The translations under genes and the position numbers were made by a program. The notes below the pieces were generated by a model. The model was not told where the DNA came from, ran no database searches, and saw nothing but the letters and a program-made list of their open reading frames with translations. This document shows positions 1-6,683 of a stretch of 23,807 bases of DNA, piece by piece (the first letter of the stretch is position 1; every line of letters starts with the position of its first letter). Source of the stretch: an uncultured Collinsella sp. (GTDB lineage Bacteria; Actinomycetota; Coriobacteriia; Coriobacteriales; Coriobacteriaceae); NCBI GenBank assembly GCA_900541195.1, contig UQIY01000034.1, positions 1-23,807 on the forward strand, read 5' to 3'.

Positions 1-1
1 A

Positions 2-24
2 GGAAAGCACTTAATGTGCTTTCC
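2..24. repeat. Perfect 9-bp hairpin at the window edge
   Basis: GGAAAGCAC at 2-10 pairs exactly with GTGCTTTCC at 16-24 around a 5-nt loop. This may be an intrinsic terminator of a gene outside the window. No clear T-run follows on the plus strand, and the minus-strand continuation lies beyond the window, so its direction cannot be decided. Nothing else was recognised between this hairpin and the pnp terminator. Confidence 0.45.
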
Positions 25-81
25 GTCTTGCGCAGGACTGTAGAGCAGGAAACTTCATATGCGACCCTCTCGGGCGCAAGC

Positions 82-112
82 AAAAGGGCGACCCCTGTCC
101 GGAGTCGCCCTT
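82..112 (-). terminator. Intrinsic terminator after pnp
   Basis: AAGGGCGAC (84-92) and GTCGCCCTT (104-112) form a perfect 9-bp stem with an 11-nt loop. Read on the minus strand, the stem runs into TTTT (85-82), a short U-tract. It starts about 24 nt after the pnp stop codon and is the natural end of the rpsO-pnp transcripts. Confidence 0.8.
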
Positions 113-135
113 GTTGAGCTGCTTATGTGTAGCTG

Positions 136-2382
136 TTACTCGGCGTCGTGGTGACGGCGGGGCTTGCGGCCTCCGTTGTCGCCGGGACGGCGCGGACGGT
201 CGCTGCGCTCGGAGCGCTCGCGACGCGGACGCTCACGGCGCTGGAAGTGCTCGCCATCGCCCTCGGAGGAACCCTCAGAGCGAGCCGGGGCCTCGGGCTT
301 GTCGAGACGATCAAGCGAGATCTTGCCGCGATCGTCGACCTCGATGACGACGACCTTGACCTCGTCGCCCACGTTGAGAACGTCCTCGACCTTCTCCACG
401 CGGCCCTTGGCGACGCGGGAGATGTGCAGCAGGCCGTCCTTGCCAGGCAGCAGGTTGACGAAGGCGCCGAAGGGCTGGATGGAGACCACGCGACCGGTGT
501 ACTCCTCGCCCGGCTCGGGAACCTTGATGATGAGCTTGATGCGCTCGACGGCCTGGTCGACGGACTCGCCGGTGCCGCCGACAAAGACGGTGCCGTCCTC
601 CTGGATGTCGACCGAAGCGCCGGTCTCGTCCTGGATACCGCGGATGACCTTGCCGCCGGAGCCAATGACGTCGCGAATCTTATCGGTAGGAACCTGGATG
701 GAGACGATGCGCGGAGCGGTGCTGCGTGTGGTGTGGCGCGGCTCGGGAATCACATCGAGCATCTTCTGCAGGATGAAGGCGCGACCCTCCTTGGCCTGCT
801 GCAGGGCGCGGGCCAGGATGTCGAAGGTTAGGCCGGTGGCCTTGTTATCCATCTGCAGGGCGGTGATGCCCTCGGTGGTGCCGGTGACCTTAAAGTCCAT
901 GTCGCCCAAGAAGTCCTCGAGACCCTGGATATCGGACAGGACCACGGTCTTTCCCTCCTCCTGGATCAGACCCATGGCGATACCGGAGACCGGGCGCTTA
1001 ATGGGCACGCCGCCGTCCATAAGGGCGAGCGTGGAGCCGCAGGTCGAAGCCATCGAAGAGGAGCCGTTGGACTCCATGACCTCGGAGACGACGCGGATGG
1101 CGTAGGGGAACTCGTTCTCGTCGGGGAGCACCGGGAGCAGAGCGCGCTCGGCAAGGTTGCCGTGACCGATCTCGCGACGCTTGGGGCTGCCCATGCGGCC
1201 GGTCTCGCCGGTGCAGAACGGCGGGAAGTTATAGTGGTGCATATAGCGCTTGCCCTCGGTGGGCTCGATGGTATCCAGACGCTGGCCCTCGTTGAGCATG
1301 CCGAGCGACAGGACGGAGAGCACCTGGGTCTGGCCACGCTGGAACAGACCGGAGCCGTGAACGAGCGGCAGGTAGTTATCCTTCACCATGATGGGACGGA
1401 TCTCGTCTGCAGCACGGCCATCGACGCGCTCGCCAGTCTCGACGACCATGGTGCGCATGGCCTTCTTCTCGAGCTTCTTGAGCGCCACGGGGATCTCGCG
1501 CTCCCAAGCGGCCTGCTCCTCCTCGGTAAACTCGGCGCGGATGGACTCCTTCAGAGCCTCGACCTTACCGATACGAGAGAGCTTGTCGGCGTCGCGAAGG
1601 GCAGCTGCCATCTCGTCGTAGTGGGCAAAGATGCGCTCCTGGACCTCCTCGACGGGCTGGTCGAGCGGGTACTCCTTCTTGACGATGGGGCCGTTGACCT
1701 GCTCCCACTCGGCGACGAACTCGTCCTGGGCCTGGCAGAAGGCAGCAAGGGCCTCCTGGCCAAACTTCATGGCGGCGAGCATGTCGTCCTCGGAGATCTC
1801 CTCGGCGCCGGCCTCGACCATCGAGATGAAGTCGGCAGAGCCGCCCAGCTCCAGGTCCAGATCGGAGTTCTCGCGCTCCTCGTAGGTGGGGTTGACGATA
1901 AACTCGCCAGTCTCCACGTTACGGCCGATGCGCACGCAGGCAAGCGGGCCCTCGAAGGGCACGCCACCGAGCGTCATGGCCAGGGAAGCACCCATGACGT
2001 TGATGACGTCGAAGGGGTTGACCTGGTCGGCGACGAGCGAGGTGGCGACGATGTGCACCTCGTTGCGGAAGCCGTCCGGGAAACTCGGGCGGATCGGACG
2101 GTCGATCATGCGCGCGGTGAGCGTGGCCTTCTCGCTGGGACGGCCCTCACGCTTGAGGTAACCACCCGGGATGCGGCCAGCGGCGTACATCTTCTCGTTG
2201 AAGTCGACGGTCAGCGGGAAGAAGTCGTAGTTCTTGCGCTCCTTGGAGACGACCACGGTGTCGAGCATCGTGGTGTCGCCCTGCTTGACCAGGCAGGCGC
2301 CGGTGGCCTGCTTGGCAAGCTCGCCCGACTCAAAGGTGTAGGTCTTGCCGTACAGCTCAAAGGTCTTGGATACGAGTGTCAT
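136..2382 (-). CDS. pnp: Polyribonucleotide nucleotidyltransferase (PNPase)
   Basis: PNPase is a phosphorolytic 3'-to-5' exoribonuclease that works as a trimer in the cytoplasm and can also add nucleotides to RNA ends. The 748 residues show the full layout: two RNase PH-like domains (about 1-145 and 320-550) around a helical linker, a KH domain with GSGGK at 574-578, and an S1 domain at about 626-692. The catalytic signature is present: Arg402-Arg403, then Asp484 and Asp490 in SDIQGLED. After S1 comes an Arg-rich, Glu/Ser-containing tail (about 693-748), longer than in many homologues and probably an unstructured RNA-binding tail. The ATG is preceded by AAAGGAG at good spacing. rpsO lies upstream, the common rpsO-pnp order. 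The 150-nt gap holds the rpsO terminator and several hairpins but no convincing -10 box, so expression may depend partly on readthrough from rpsO. Confidence 0.98.
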   Translation of the reverse strand: MTLVSKTFELYGKTYTFESGELAKQATGACLVKQGDTTMLDTVVVSKERKNYDFFPLTVDFNEKMYAAGRIPGGYLKREGRPSEKATLTARMIDRPIRPSFPDGFRNEVHIVATSLVADQVNPFDVINVMGASLAMTLGGVPFEGPLACVRIGRNVETGEFIVNPTYEERENSDLDLELGGSADFISMVEAGAEEISEDDMLAAMKFGQEALAAFCQAQDEFVAEWEQVNGPIVKKEYPLDQPVEEVQERIFAHYDEMAAALRDADKLSRIGKVEALKESIRAEFTEEEQAAWEREIPVALKKLEKKAMRTMVVETGERVDGRAADEIRPIMVKDNYLPLVHGSGLFQRGQTQVLSVLSLGMLNEGQRLDTIEPTEGKRYMHHYNFPPFCTGETGRMGSPKRREIGHGNLAERALLPVLPDENEFPYAIRVVSEVMESNGSSSMASTCGSTLALMDGGVPIKRPVSGIAMGLIQEEGKTVVLSDIQGLEDFLGDMDFKVTGTTEGITALQMDNKATGLTFDILARALQQAKEGRAFILQKMLDVIPEPRHTTRSTAPRIVSIQVPTDKIRDVIGSGGKVIRGIQDETGASVDIQEDGTVFVGGTGESVDQAVERIKLIIKVPEPGEEYTGRVVSIQPFGAFVNLLPGKDGLLHISRVAKGRVEKVEDVLNVGDEVKVVVIEVDDRGKISLDRLDKPEAPARSEGSSEGDGEHFQRRERPRRERSERSDRPRRPGDNGGRKPRRHHDAE

Positions 2383-2395
2383 TGTTCTCCTTTAC

Positions 2396-2466
2396 CCCAC
2401 AGGCCCCTTGCCTGCGGGCTTCTCATGTGACGCGGGCCCCCTGCCCCCGCCACGCTTCAGAGCGTG
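2396..2466 (-). promoter_or_regulatory. Structured pnp leader with three hairpins
   Basis: Three adjacent inverted repeats lie between the rpsO terminator and the pnp ribosome binding site. They are 2396-2418 (9-bp stem with one G-U pair, CCCGCAGGC on the minus strand), 2432-2450 (GCGGG/CCCGC) and 2451-2466 (CACGCT/AGCGTG around TCAG). The first ends only a few bases from the Shine-Dalgarno AAAGGAG. In E. coli the pnp leader folds into a stem cut by RNase III, after which PNPase represses its own mRNA. A similar autocontrol here is inferred from position and structure only. Confidence 0.45.
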
Positions 2467-2485
2467 ATTGTTCGCGCCCTTACAC

Positions 2486-2517
2486 AAAAAGAGCGCCCCG
2501 CTGCGCAGGACGCTCTT
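2486..2517 (-). terminator. Intrinsic terminator after rpsO
   Basis: On the minus strand AAGAGCG (2517-2511) pairs with CGCTCTT (2495-2489), followed by a run of five T (2490-2486). The loop is GC-rich and 15 nt long. It starts about 15 nt after the rpsO stop codon. It lies between rpsO and pnp, so some readthrough may be needed for pnp. Confidence 0.8.
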
Positions 2518-2532
2518 AGCATGTACAAATCC

Positions 2533-2811
2533 TTACTGGATGTTGTCGCGGATGCCCAGAGCCTTGATGAGCTCACGGTACTCGACGATGTCGTTCTTCT
2601 TAATGTAGGAGAGAAGACGACGACGACGGCCGACGAGCATGAGCAGGCCACGACGGGTGTGGAAGTCCTTCTGGTGGGACTTCATGTGCTCGGTCAGCTC
2701 CTTGATGCGCTCGGACAGGATGGCGACCTGAACCTTGGGGTTGCCGGTGTCGACCGGGGTGTTACCGAACTGGGCAGTCAGCTCCGCCTTGCGCTCTTTG
2801 GAAACAGTCAT
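2533..2811 (-). CDS. rpsO: 30S ribosomal protein S15
   Basis: S15 binds 16S rRNA early in assembly of the small-subunit platform. The 92-residue product starts MTVSKERKAEL and carries the family core: DTGNPKVQVA, then a basic HTRRGLL...RRRRLLSYIKK segment, ending in a helix with YRELIKALGIR. Length is close to the usual 89. The start at 2811 is chosen because AAAGGTG lies just upstream and the family starts here; the reading frame stays open for 32 more codons upstream, but those contain a leader hairpin and show no family similarity. It is monocistronic or followed by pnp, with its own promoter candidate in the recO-rpsO gap and a terminator behind it. Confidence 0.98.
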   Translation of the reverse strand: MTVSKERKAELTAQFGNTPVDTGNPKVQVAILSERIKELTEHMKSHQKDFHTRRGLLMLVGRRRRLLSYIKKNDIVEYRELIKALGIRDNIQ

Positions 2812-2831
2812 TGTTTCACCTTTCGTTTCTT

Positions 2832-2847
2832 GTCGCCCTCGGGCGAC
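2832..2847 (-). promoter_or_regulatory. Hairpin just upstream of the rpsO ribosome binding site
   Basis: A 7-base perfect inverted repeat, GTCGCCC TC GGGCGAC, lies about 20 nt upstream of the rpsO start codon. With a CTCG tetraloop it gives a 6-bp GC-rich stem. S15 represses its own translation through leader RNA structures in several bacteria, and these differ by lineage. A role of this hairpin in such control is inferred. Confidence 0.35.
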
Positions 2848-2916
2848 GCTATTCGCCTCGGACTGGGAAGCCGCCGGTGGAGCGAGCATCCAAGATCGAG
2901 GTACCAACAGGTCGGT

Positions 2917-2925
2917 ATGTTACCA
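2917..2925 (-). promoter_or_regulatory. Candidate rpsO promoter (extended -10)
   Basis: On the minus strand the sequence reads TGG TAACAT, a TGn-extended -10 with four of six bases matching TATAAT. No good -35 is seen at 16-18 nt. It lies in the short gap after recO and would give a leader of about 100 nt before rpsO that includes the 2832-2847 hairpin. Confidence 0.4.
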
Positions 2926-2949
2926 CAAGCAGCCCACGCCTGCGCATCA

Positions 2950-3699
2950 TCACCGACCCAACATGAATTCCATCGCACGGAGGCGCTGATCGGTATGAGT
3001 TGCCGCCCAGACATGCGAAAGCCCCAACAAAAAAGCGGCAGTATGGGGATCAACCCTCTCGGCCATGAGCGCATCGAAGGTCATGGACATGAGGGCGCGC
3101 AGCCACGCGACCTCACCGGTCGACACCAGCTCGGCACCCGGAACGCTCGACGCACACGACCCGCACATGAGACCGCCCGCCTGGGGCGAAAAATACGACA
3201 GCATGGGGTCTCCGCACAGCACGCAGGCCGAAAAATCGGGTCGGTAGCCAACGTGCGACAGCAGCTTAAACACATATGCCGCCACAAGTAGATCCATGTG
3301 CGCCGTGTCGAGCCCGCTGCCCACCAGGGCAAGCGCTCGCTGCGTGATGGCAAAGGTAAACGGGTCCTCGGCGTCCTCAAACGAGCACACGCGCGCGACC
3401 TCGGCGATTGCGCTTGCGGCGCAAGTCGTCTCGTAATCGGGCGCTGCGCCGAGCGGCGCCTCCATAAGCTCGGCCTGCGAAACCACGTCAAGCGACCGTC
3501 CATGCGCGAGCAGCATATCGACGGTACAGAACAGCTCGCAGCGCGCAGCCAGGCGCCCACCGGGTTTGCGGGCGCCCTTTGCCACGGCGCGAACCTGCCG
3601 ACCCCGTTCGTCAAGCATCGTCAGGATCAGGTCCGTCTCTTTGAGCTTCGTCTTGTCGAGGACGAGCGCCTTCGTGCGATATGTCCGGGAGCCTGCCAT
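2950..3699 (-). CDS. recO: DNA repair protein RecO
   Basis: RecO works with RecR and RecF to load RecA onto SSB-coated single-stranded DNA during recombinational repair. The 249 residues match the family length. An N-terminal OB-fold (about 1-80, starting SRTYRTKALVLDKTKLKET) is followed by a helical domain and a four-cysteine zinc site, Cys159/Cys162 (CVLC) and Cys179/Cys182 (CGSC). The start is an ATG 15 nt after the era stop; an AAGGA that overlaps the era stop region is about 12 nt away, a rather long spacing. The era-recO pairing is widely conserved and recO is the last gene of the long lepA-to-recO run. No terminator is seen between recO and rpsO, so some readthrough into rpsO is possible. 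Confidence 0.95.
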   Translation of the reverse strand: MAGSRTYRTKALVLDKTKLKETDLILTMLDERGRQVRAVAKGARKPGGRLAARCELFCTVDMLLAHGRSLDVVSQAELMEAPLGAAPDYETTCAASAIAEVARVCSFEDAEDPFTFAITQRALALVGSGLDTAHMDLLVAAYVFKLLSHVGYRPDFSACVLCGDPMLSYFSPQAGGLMCGSCASSVPGAELVSTGEVAWLRALMSMTFDALMAERVDPHTAAFLLGLSHVWAATHTDQRLRAMEFMLGR

Positions 3700-3714
3700 G
3701 CGCGCCGCGCGTCC

Positions 3715-4791
3715 TTAGTCCTCGGCGTTGTAGCCAAAGCGGCGAATCTGGGCCTCGTCGTCACGCCAGCCGGCCTTGACCTTCACGTCCAGCTCCAAAA
3801 AGACCTGCGTGCCAAAGATGCGCTCAAGATCGCGGCGAGCGTCGATACCGATATGTTTGATCATCTCGCCGCCCTTGCCGATGATGATGCCCTTTTGGCC
3901 CTCGCGCTCGACGTAAATGGTAGCGTGCACGCGCAGCACCTTCTTGGTCTGCTCGAGCGCATCGCAGATCACGCCAACGGAGTGCGGGATCTCATCACGG
4001 GTGCGGCGCAAGACCTTCTCGCGCACAAACTCGGCAACGAGCGTCTCATCGGAAGCGTCGGTACCCATGTCCTCGGGGAACCAACGCGGACCCTCGGGCA
4101 AAAAGTGCGCAACGGTCTCGATAAAGGCATCGACGTTGAAGTTCTTGACCGACGACGTCACGATCTCGTCGTCATATTCCATAAGCTCGTGGGCGGCCTT
4201 AAGCTGCTCCATGACCTGTGCGGGGTCGGCCTCATCGGCCTTGGTGAGCACCAGGACCTTCTTGGAACGGGCATTCTTGACGCGCTCGGCAACCCAGGCG
4301 TCTCCCCTGCCGATCGGCTTGGTGGCATCAATCAAAAACGCGACGACATCGACATCGTTCAGCTCGAACAGCGCGCTCTTGTTGAGCTCGGACCCCAGGC
4401 CGTCCTTGGGCTTGTGAATACCCGGGGTATCGACAAAGACCAGCTGGTAGCCGGGGTGATTGACGACGGCGCGCATGCGACGGCGGGTGGTCTGGGCCAC
4501 CGGCGAGGTGATGGCAACCTTTTTGCCATAGCAGGCGTTGAGCAGCGTGGACTTACCGGCGTTGGAACGGCCGACCAGGGCCACGAAGCCGCTGCGAAAA
4601 CCGGGTTCCACGTCGCCAAAACCCGCGAGGCTCTCATCCTCGTCGCACAGGGCGTCGAGCTCCTCGTCGCTCATGCCCTCAAACGGATCGAATTCCTCGA
4701 CATCCTCGCAATCCTCGGTCGCTTCGGCATCCACCGCATCCAGGGACTCGTCGTCCAGAGTTTCATCGAAAGGCTGCATATTGTCGGACAT
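3715..4791 (-). CDS. era: GTPase Era with an acidic N-terminal extension
   Basis: Era is an essential GTPase that binds the 3' end of 16S rRNA and assists 30S maturation. The core is clear: G1 GRSNAGKST (74-82), G3 DTPG (121-124), G4 TKAD (183-186), G5-like SSV (213-215), and a C-terminal KH domain with GKGG (305-308). Era is normally about 300 residues; this one has 358 because about 65 residues rich in Asp and Glu precede the GTPase domain. The G4 motif has Thr in place of the Asn of NKxD, a variant seen in other Era/TrmE-family GTPases. The start at 4791 is supported by AAAGGGA six bases upstream; a later ATG at residue 40 has no comparable site identified. It follows dgkA by 12 nt and precedes recO, with ybeY, which also acts in rRNA processing, two genes upstream. 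Confidence 0.95.
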   Translation of the reverse strand: MSDNMQPFDETLDDESLDAVDAEATEDCEDVEEFDPFEGMSDEELDALCDEDESLAGFGDVEPGFRSGFVALVGRSNAGKSTLLNACYGKKVAITSPVAQTTRRRMRAVVNHPGYQLVFVDTPGIHKPKDGLGSELNKSALFELNDVDVVAFLIDATKPIGRGDAWVAERVKNARSKKVLVLTKADEADPAQVMEQLKAAHELMEYDDEIVTSSVKNFNVDAFIETVAHFLPEGPRWFPEDMGTDASDETLVAEFVREKVLRRTRDEIPHSVGVICDALEQTKKVLRVHATIYVEREGQKGIIIGKGGEMIKHIGIDARRDLERIFGTQVFLELDVKVKAGWRDDEAQIRRFGYNAED

Positions 4792-4803
4792 GAAAATCCC
4801 TTT

Positions 4804-5181
4804 CTAAATAAAGTCGAGCGCGTGGGCAAATACCAGCAATCCCACAATCGCGGCGGTGATGGAAAGTACGTATACGGAGGCGGCGGCGATATCCTTCGCA
4901 CGCTTTGCCAGCGGATGGAGCTCCTGGGTCGCCAGGTCGACGATCGCCTCCATGGCGGTGTTGCACAGCTCGCCGTGAATCACCAAGCCACAGCAGATGA
5001 TAACCGTGGCCCACTCGGCAATGTCGAGCCCCACGATGCAGCCGGCAATGACGGTGCACACGCCCGCCACGAGCATGACCTTAATGTTGCGCTCGGTCTT
5101 AACGGCGGTGACGAAGCCCTCCATGGCGTAGGAGAACGACTTTAAGAAGGACGGATGGTCCTTGTTCGATCCGGGAATCAT
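4804..5181 (-). CDS. dgkA: Diacylglycerol/undecaprenol kinase family protein
   Basis: This family consists of small trimeric membrane kinases. In Gram-positive bacteria the usual substrate is undecaprenol, recycled to the phosphate form needed for cell-wall synthesis. The 125 residues give about three hydrophobic helices (about 33-51, 56-75 and 98-118). Family motifs are present: ELCNTAMEAIVDL (71-83) with Glu71, Asn74 and Glu78, and AKDIAA (95-100). The ribosome binding site TAGGAG contains the stop codon of ybeY, so the two genes are tightly spaced (9 nt). It lies between ybeY and era, a common arrangement in Gram-positive genomes. Lipid specificity cannot be read from the sequence, so undecaprenol is inferred from lineage. 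Confidence 0.92.
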   Translation of the reverse strand: MIPGSNKDHPSFLKSFSYAMEGFVTAVKTERNIKVMLVAGVCTVIAGCIVGLDIAEWATVIICCGLVIHGELCNTAMEAIVDLATQELHPLAKRAKDIAAASVYVLSITAAIVGLLVFAHALDFI

Positions 5182-5190
5182 AGACGGCTC

Positions 5191-5700
5191 CTAGTCGTGG
5201 GCGTGGTTGGTGATGGGGCCGACGTGGACCAGCTTGGGGTCCTCGCCGCGCTCGAGCGCCAGATCGCGCAAGATGGCGTCCTCGCGGGCCTCCATGACCT
5301 CGGCCTCGTCGTCCTCGATATGGTCATACCCCAGCAGGTGCAGCATGCCATGCACGAGCATCAGGCGGCACTCGTCGGTAGGGCTATTACCAAAGCCGGG
5401 GGCCTGGCGGGCAATGACCTCCGGGGCCAGGATAATATCGCCGAGCTCGAGCGTCTCGTCGGCGGGAATATCCTCGTCAAAGGCCGAGTCGCACTCAAAC
5501 GAGAGGACATCGGTGGTACGGTCGATACCGCGCCACTCGTGGTTGAGCTCGTGCATCTCGTCCTCATCGACATACGAAAGGGAAATCTCAACTTCACGCT
5601 CAACGCCCTCGGCGGCAAGCACGACCTCGCAGATGTGCTCTACCTCCTGCGCGTCGAGCAGCGTATCGAGCTCGGCATCGTTGCTGATCAATACACTCAA
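5191..5700 (-). CDS. ybeY: Endoribonuclease YbeY (rRNA maturation factor)
   Basis: YbeY is a metal-dependent endoribonuclease needed for 16S rRNA 3'-end maturation and ribosome quality control. The zinc site is intact: HGMLHLLGYDH gives His117, His121 and His127. TDVLSF (63-68) and LGDI (86-89), both family hallmarks, precede it. The 169 residues exceed the usual 150-160 because of a short tail ending THNHAHD-like in character (Asn-His-Ala-His-Asp). The start is a TTG whose last two bases overlap the phoH stop in TTGA; AAAGGAG five to six bases upstream supports it strongly. phoH directly upstream and dgkA and era downstream form the usual cluster, so it is probably cotranscribed with both. 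Confidence 0.95.
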   Translation of the reverse strand: MSVLISNDAELDTLLDAQEVEHICEVVLAAEGVEREVEISLSYVDEDEMHELNHEWRGIDRTTDVLSFECDSAFDEDIPADETLELGDIILAPEVIARQAPGFGNSPTDECRLMLVHGMLHLLGYDHIEDDEAEVMEAREDAILRDLALERGEDPKLVHVGPITNHAHD

Positions 5701-6683
5701 CGGGACTCCTTTCGGTCGTGCACGCGCTTATCGCGCACATCATCATAAGCATCGTATGCCTCGACGATACGCCCCACCAAGGCATGGCGCACCACGTCGG
5801 CACGCTCGAGGTGAGAAAATGCGACATCGTCGACACGGCCTAAAATCCGCTCAACGTCGGCAAGACCGCCGCGACGACCCACCAGGTCGCGCTGACTCAG
5901 GTCGCCGGTAATCACAAACTTGGAGTTAAAACCCAGGCGCGTCAGGAACATCTTCATCTGCTCGGGCGTGGTATTTTGCGCCTCGTCGAGCACCACGAAG
6001 GCATCGCTCAGCGTGCGGCCGCGCATGTAGGCAAGCGGGGCGATCTCAATCACGCCGCGCTCCATGAGCTCATCGGTGCGCTCGCGATCCATCATGTCAA
6101 AAAGGGCGTCGTAGAGCGGACGCATGTAGGGGTCAATCTTTTCCTCGAGGGTACCGGGCAAAAAGCCCAGATTCTCCCCCGCCTCGACAACCGGACGCGT
6201 CAAGATCAGACGGCCCACCTCGTGACGCTTGAGCGCGGCAACGGCGAGCGCCATGGCCAGATAGGTCTTACCGGTACCGGCGGGACCAAGGCCAAACGTG
6301 ATGGTATGCGAGCGGATGGCATCCACGTAGCGCTTTTGGCCGAGCGTCTTGGGGCGAATGGCACGACCGCGATACGAAAGCAGCACATCATCGCGAAGCG
6401 ACGTAGCCTCGTGATCACCGTCGCGCAAGACGGCCAGGCAGCGAGAAACATCGTCGGCAGACAGCGTGCGTCCGGCGGCCGCCTCGCGAAAAGTAAGGTC
6501 GAAAAAACGCGCCACGAGCTCGACCTCGTCCGGGTCACCGCTCACGGCGATGCTGTCGCCACGGACGACCACATGGGCACGAACCAAACTCTCGAGTGCA
6601 CGAAGGACACCGTCGCCGGCGCCCAAAACGCGCGAGGGGTCAATACCCTCGGGAACGGTAAGTCTAATCTTCGAGGCTTCCAT
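5697..6683 (-). CDS. phoH: PhoH-like ATPase
   Basis: PhoH proteins are cytoplasmic P-loop ATPases related to RNA helicases. Their exact role is unsettled, but the pairing with ybeY suggests RNA metabolism. The 328 residues show Walker A GPAGTGKT (133-140), RPVVEAGE (163-170) and Walker B VVLDEAQN (230-237), followed by the conserved ITGDLSQRD (258-266). The N-terminal part (about 1-60) resembles the KH-like region often found in this family. ATG 6683 is chosen because GGGAGG sits just upstream; an earlier ATG in frame at 6788 would run through the end of mtaB. The gene overlaps the mtaB 3' end by 20 nt and the ybeY start by 4 nt, which points to a single transcript. Confidence 0.95.
   Translation of the reverse strand: MEASKIRLTVPEGIDPSRVLGAGDGVLRALESLVRAHVVVRGDSIAVSGDPDEVELVARFFDLTFREAAAGRTLSADDVSRCLAVLRDGDHEATSLRDDVLLSYRGRAIRPKTLGQKRYVDAIRSHTITFGLGPAGTGKTYLAMALAVAALKRHEVGRLILTRPVVEAGENLGFLPGTLEEKIDPYMRPLYDALFDMMDRERTDELMERGVIEIAPLAYMRGRTLSDAFVVLDEAQNTTPEQMKMFLTRLGFNSKFVITGDLSQRDLVGRRGGLADVERILGRVDDVAFSHLERADVVRHALVGRIVEAYDAYDDVRDKRVHDRKESR

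Noticed and set aside
1162..2430. Plus-strand open frame of 422 codons opposite pnp
   Set aside because: Antisense shadow of a certain gene; no family signature.
3298..5145. Plus-strand open frame of 615 codons opposite recO, era and dgkA
   Set aside because: It is a GC-rich shadow frame. The minus-strand frames have clear family motifs, and the plus frame shows none.
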